The notes below the pieces were generated by a model, which was not told where the DNA came from, searched no databases, and saw nothing but the letters and a program-made list of their open reading frames with translations. Shown here piece by piece: positions 60,301 through 64,000 of a stretch of DNA of 64,000 nucleotides. The stretch covers positions 1 through 64,000 of the forward strand of contig JAUCBJ010001037.1 of the NCBI GenBank assembly GCA_032718475.1. The letters run 5' to 3'. The position numbers and the translations under genes are program-made. The DNA comes from Nemertoderma westbladi (taxonomy: Eukaryota > Xenacoelomorpha > Nemertodermatida > Nemertodermatidae). Within the stretch, counting starts at the first letter, position 1. Every line of letters begins with the position of its first letter.

Positions 60301-63300
60301 GGTTAGTTAGTTAGTATGTTAGATCGGGTCTCCTCTATAGGAGGTTAGTTAGTTAGTATGTTAGATCGGGTCTCCGATTATAGGAGGTTAGTTAGTTAGT
60401 ATGTTAGATCGGGTCTCCGATTATAGGAGGTTAGTTAGTTAGTATGTTAGATCGGGTCTCCGACTATAGGAGGTTAGTTAGTTAGTATGTTAGATCGGGT
60501 CTCCGACTATAGGAGGTTAGTTAGTTAGTATGTTAGATCGGGTCTCCGACTATAGGAGGTTAGTTAGTTAGTATGTTAGATCAGGTCTCCGACTATAGGA
60601 GGTTAGTTAGTTAGTATGTTAGATCGGGTCTCCGATTATAGGAGGTTAGTTAGTTAGTATGTTAGATCGGGTCTCCTCTATAGGAGGTTAGTTAGTTAGT
60701 TAGTATGTTAGATCGGGTCTCCGATTATAGGAGGTTAGTTAGTTAGTATGTTAGATCGGGTCTCCGATTATAGGAGGTTAGTTAGTTAGTATGTTAGATC
60801 GGGTCTCCGATTATAGGAGGTTAGTTAGTTAGTATGTTAGATCGGGTCTCCGACTATAGGAGGTTAGTTAGTTAGTATGTTAGATCGGGTCTCCGATTAT
60901 AGGAGGTTAGTTAGTTAGTATGTTAGATCGGGTTTCCGATTATAGGAGGTTAGTTAGTTAGTATGTTAGATCGGGTCTCCGATTATAGGAGGTTAGTTAG
61001 TTAGTATGTTAGATCGGGTCTCCGATTATAGGAGGTTAGTTAGTCAGTATGTTAGATCGGGTCTCCGATTATAGGAGGTTAGTTAGTTAGTATGTTAGAT
61101 CGGGTCTCCGATTATAGGAGGTTAGTTAGTTAGTATGTTAGATCGGGTCTCCGACTATAGGAGGTTAGTTAGTTAGTATGTTAGATCGGGTCTCCGATTA
61201 TAGGAGGTTAGTTAGTTAGTATGTTAGATCGGGTCTCCGATTATAAGAGGTTAGTTAGTTAGTATGTTAGATCGGGTCTCCGATTATAGGAGGTTAGTTA
61301 GTTAGTATGTTAGATCGGGTCTCCTCTATAGGAGGTTAGTTAGTTAGTTAGTATGTTAGATCGGGTCTCCGATTATAGGAGGTTAGTTAGTTAGTATGTT
61401 AGATCGGGTCTCCGATTATAGGAGGTTAGTTAGTTAGTATGTTAGATCGGGTCTCCGATTATAGGAGGTTAGTTAGTTAGTATGTTAGATCGGGTCTCCG
61501 ACTATAGGAGGTTAGTTAGTTAGTTAGTTAGTATGTTAGATCGGGTCTCCGATTATAGGAGGTTAGTTAGTTAGTATGTTAGATCGGGTTTCCGATTATA
61601 GGAGGTTAGTTAGTTAGTATGTTAGATCGGGTCTCCGATTATAGGAGGTTAGTTAGTTAGTATGTTAGATCGGGTCTCCGATTATAGGAGGTTAGTTAGT
61701 TAGTATGTTAGATCGGGTCTCCGATTATATGAGGTTAGTTAGTTAGTATGTTAGATCGGGTCTCCGATTATAGGAGGTTAGTTAGTTAGTATGTTAGATC
61801 GGGTCTCCTCTATAGGAGGTTAGTTAGTTAGTATGTTAGATCGGGTCTCCGATTATAGGAGGTTAGTTAGTTAGTATGTTAGATCGGGTCTCCGATTATA
61901 GGAGGTTAGTTAGTTAGTATGTTAGATCGGGTCTCCGACTATAGGAGGTTAGTTAGTTAGTATGTTAGATCGGGTCTCCGACTATAGGAGGTTAGTTAGT
62001 TAGTATGTTAGATCGGGTCTCCGACTATAGGAGGTTAGTTAGTTAGTATGTTAGATCAGGTCTCCGACTATAGGAGGTTAGTTAGTTAGTATGTTAGATC
62101 GGGTCTCCGATTATAGGAGGTTAGTTAGTTAGTATGTTAGATCGGGTCTCCTCTATAGGAGGTTAGTTAGTTAGTTAGTATGTTAGATCGGGTCTCCGAT
62201 TATAGGAGGTAGTTAGTTAGTATGTTAGATCGGGTCTCCGATTATAGGAGGTTAGTTAGTTAGTATGTTAGATCGGGTCTCCGATTATAGGAGGTTAGTT
62301 AGTTAGTATGTTAGATCGGGTCTCCGACTATAGGAGGTTAATTAGTTAGTATGTTAGATCGGGTCTCCGATTATAGGAGGTTAGTTAGTTAGTATGTTAG
62401 ATCGGGTTTCCGATTATAGGAGGTTAGTTAGTTAGTATGTTAGATCGGGTCTCCGATTATAGGAGGTTAGTTAGTTAGTATGTTAGATCGGGTCTCCGAT
62501 TATAGGAGGTTAGTTAGTTAGTATGTTAGATCGGGTCTCCGATTATAGGAGGTTAGTTAGTTAGTATGTTAGATCGGGTCTCCGATTATAGGAGGTTAGT
62601 TAGTTAGTATGTTAGATCGGGTCTCCGACTATAGGAGGTTAGTTAGTTAGTATGTTAGATCGGGTCTCCTCTATAGGAGGTTAGTTAGTTAGTATGTTAG
62701 ATCGGGTCTCCGATTATAGGAGGTTAGTTAGTTAGTATGTTAGATCGGGTCTCCGATTATAGGAGGTTAGTTAGTTAGTATGTTAGATCGGGTCTCCGAT
62801 TATAGGAGGTTAGTTAGTTAGTATGTTAGATCGGGTCTCCTCTATAGGAGGTTAGTTAGTTAGTTAGTATGTTAGATCGGGTCTCCGATTATAGGAGGTT
62901 AGTTAGTTAGTATGTTAGATCGGGTCTCCGATTATAGGAGGTTAGTTAGTTAGTATGTTAGATCGGGTCTCCGATTATAGGAGGTTAGTTAGTTAGTATG
63001 TTAGATCGGGTCTCCGACTATAGGAGGTTAGTTAGTTAGTTAGTATGTTAGATCGGGTCTCCGATTATAGGAGGTTAGTTAGTTAGTATGTTAGATCGGG
63101 TTTCCGATTATAGGAGGTTAGTTAGTTAGTATGTTAGATCGGGTCTCCGATTATAGGAGGTTAGTTAGTTAGTATGTTAGATCGGGTCTCCGATTATAGG
63201 AGGTTAGTTAGTTAGTATGTTAGATCGGGTCTCCGATTATAGGAGGTTAGTTAGTTAGTATGTTAGATCGGGTCTCCGATTATAGGAGGTTAGTTAGTTA

Positions 63301-64000
63301 GTATGTTAGATCGGGTCTCCTCTATAGGAGGTTAGTTAGTTAGTATGTTAGATCGGGTCTCCGATTATAGGAGGTTAGTTAGTTAGTATGTTAGATCGGG
63401 TCTCCGATTATAGGAGGTTAGTTAGTTAGTATGTTAGATCGGGTCTCCGACTATAGGAGGTTAGTTAGTTAGTATGTTAGATCGGGTCTCCGACTATAGG
63501 AGGTTAGTTAGTTAGTATGTTAGATCGGGTCTCCGACTATAGGAGGTTAGTTAGTTAGTATGTTAGATCAGGTCTCCGACTATAGGAGGTTAGTTAGTTA
63601 GTATGTTAGATCGGGTCTCCGATTATAGGAGGTTAGTTAGTTAGTATGTTAGATCGGGTCTCCTCTATAGGAGGTTAGTTAGTTAGTTAGTATGTTAGAT
63701 CGGGTCTCCGATTATAGGAGGTAGTTAGTTAGTATGTTAGATCGGGTCTCCGATTATAGGAGGTTAGTTAGTTAGTATGTTAGATCGGGTCTCCGATTAT
63801 AGGAGGTTAGTTAGTTAGTATGTTAGATCGGGTCTCCGACTATAGGAGGTTAATTAGTTAGTATGTTAGATCGGGTCTCCGATTATAGGAGGTTAGTTAG
63901 TTAGTATGTTAGATCGGGTCTCCGATTATAGGAGGTTAGTTAGTTAGTATGTTAGATCGGGTCTCCGATTATAGGAGGTTAGTTAGTTAGTATGTTAGAT
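57358..64000 (+). repeat. array B, right block, continues past the window
   Basis: About 155 more 43-bp units. A 3820-bp longer period is visible: rare variants at 57421 (TTATAAGAGG) and 57681 (with four GTTA) recur at 61241 and 61501. The array is still running at 64000, so POP1 intron 5 exceeds 20.5 kb. Confidence 0.97.

Overview
The window is nuclear DNA of an animal, most likely a marine invertebrate. It has introns with GT/AG borders, several clades of non-LTR retrotransposon, a Ty3/Gypsy retrotransposon, very large minisatellites, and single genes of clearly animal type (a TNF-family ligand, a TRAF MATH-domain relic, the 5' exons of POP1). The single-copy DNA is AT-rich and dotted with TAGGCCTA-like and ACCGGTA-like words. 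I cannot name the species from the sequence.

Layout. 1-8.8 kb: AT-rich DNA with a broken TRAF-like MATH domain, a damaged minus-strand LINE, and the C-terminal tail of a restriction-like-endonuclease LINE. 8.8-33.3 kb: a 27-bp minisatellite (array A) cut by two insertions. One is a Ty3/Gypsy element with identical-looking LTRs and a 5-bp target duplication. The other is a 5'-truncated second copy of the first LINE with a 14-bp target duplication. 33.8-34.7 kb: an intact intronless ORF for a type II membrane TNF-family ligand. 34.7-39.8 kb: AT-rich DNA with a SINE-like piece, a CR1/L2-type LINE tail and a decayed jockey-like LINE.

39.8-64.0 kb: the 5' part of a gene whose fourth exon carries the POP1 signature (RNase P/RNase MRP subunit). 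Five exons join in phase. Intron 4 is almost entirely a 38-bp minisatellite (array C). Intron 5 is a 43-bp minisatellite (array B) that runs off the window after more than 20 kb and holds one 5'-truncated LINE.

The most unusual signal is the nature of arrays C and B. In both, the repeat unit is a copy of the exon-intron junction where the array begins: the last 23-26 nt of the exon plus the first 12-20 nt of the intron, including the 5' splice site. Two consecutive introns of one gene have thus amplified their own donor sites, giving about 25 and about 400 decoy junctions. Array A also carries one GTGAGT per unit on the minus strand and may be a third case. The giant ORFs across array A follow from a 27-bp, stop-free unit and are not annotated as genes.
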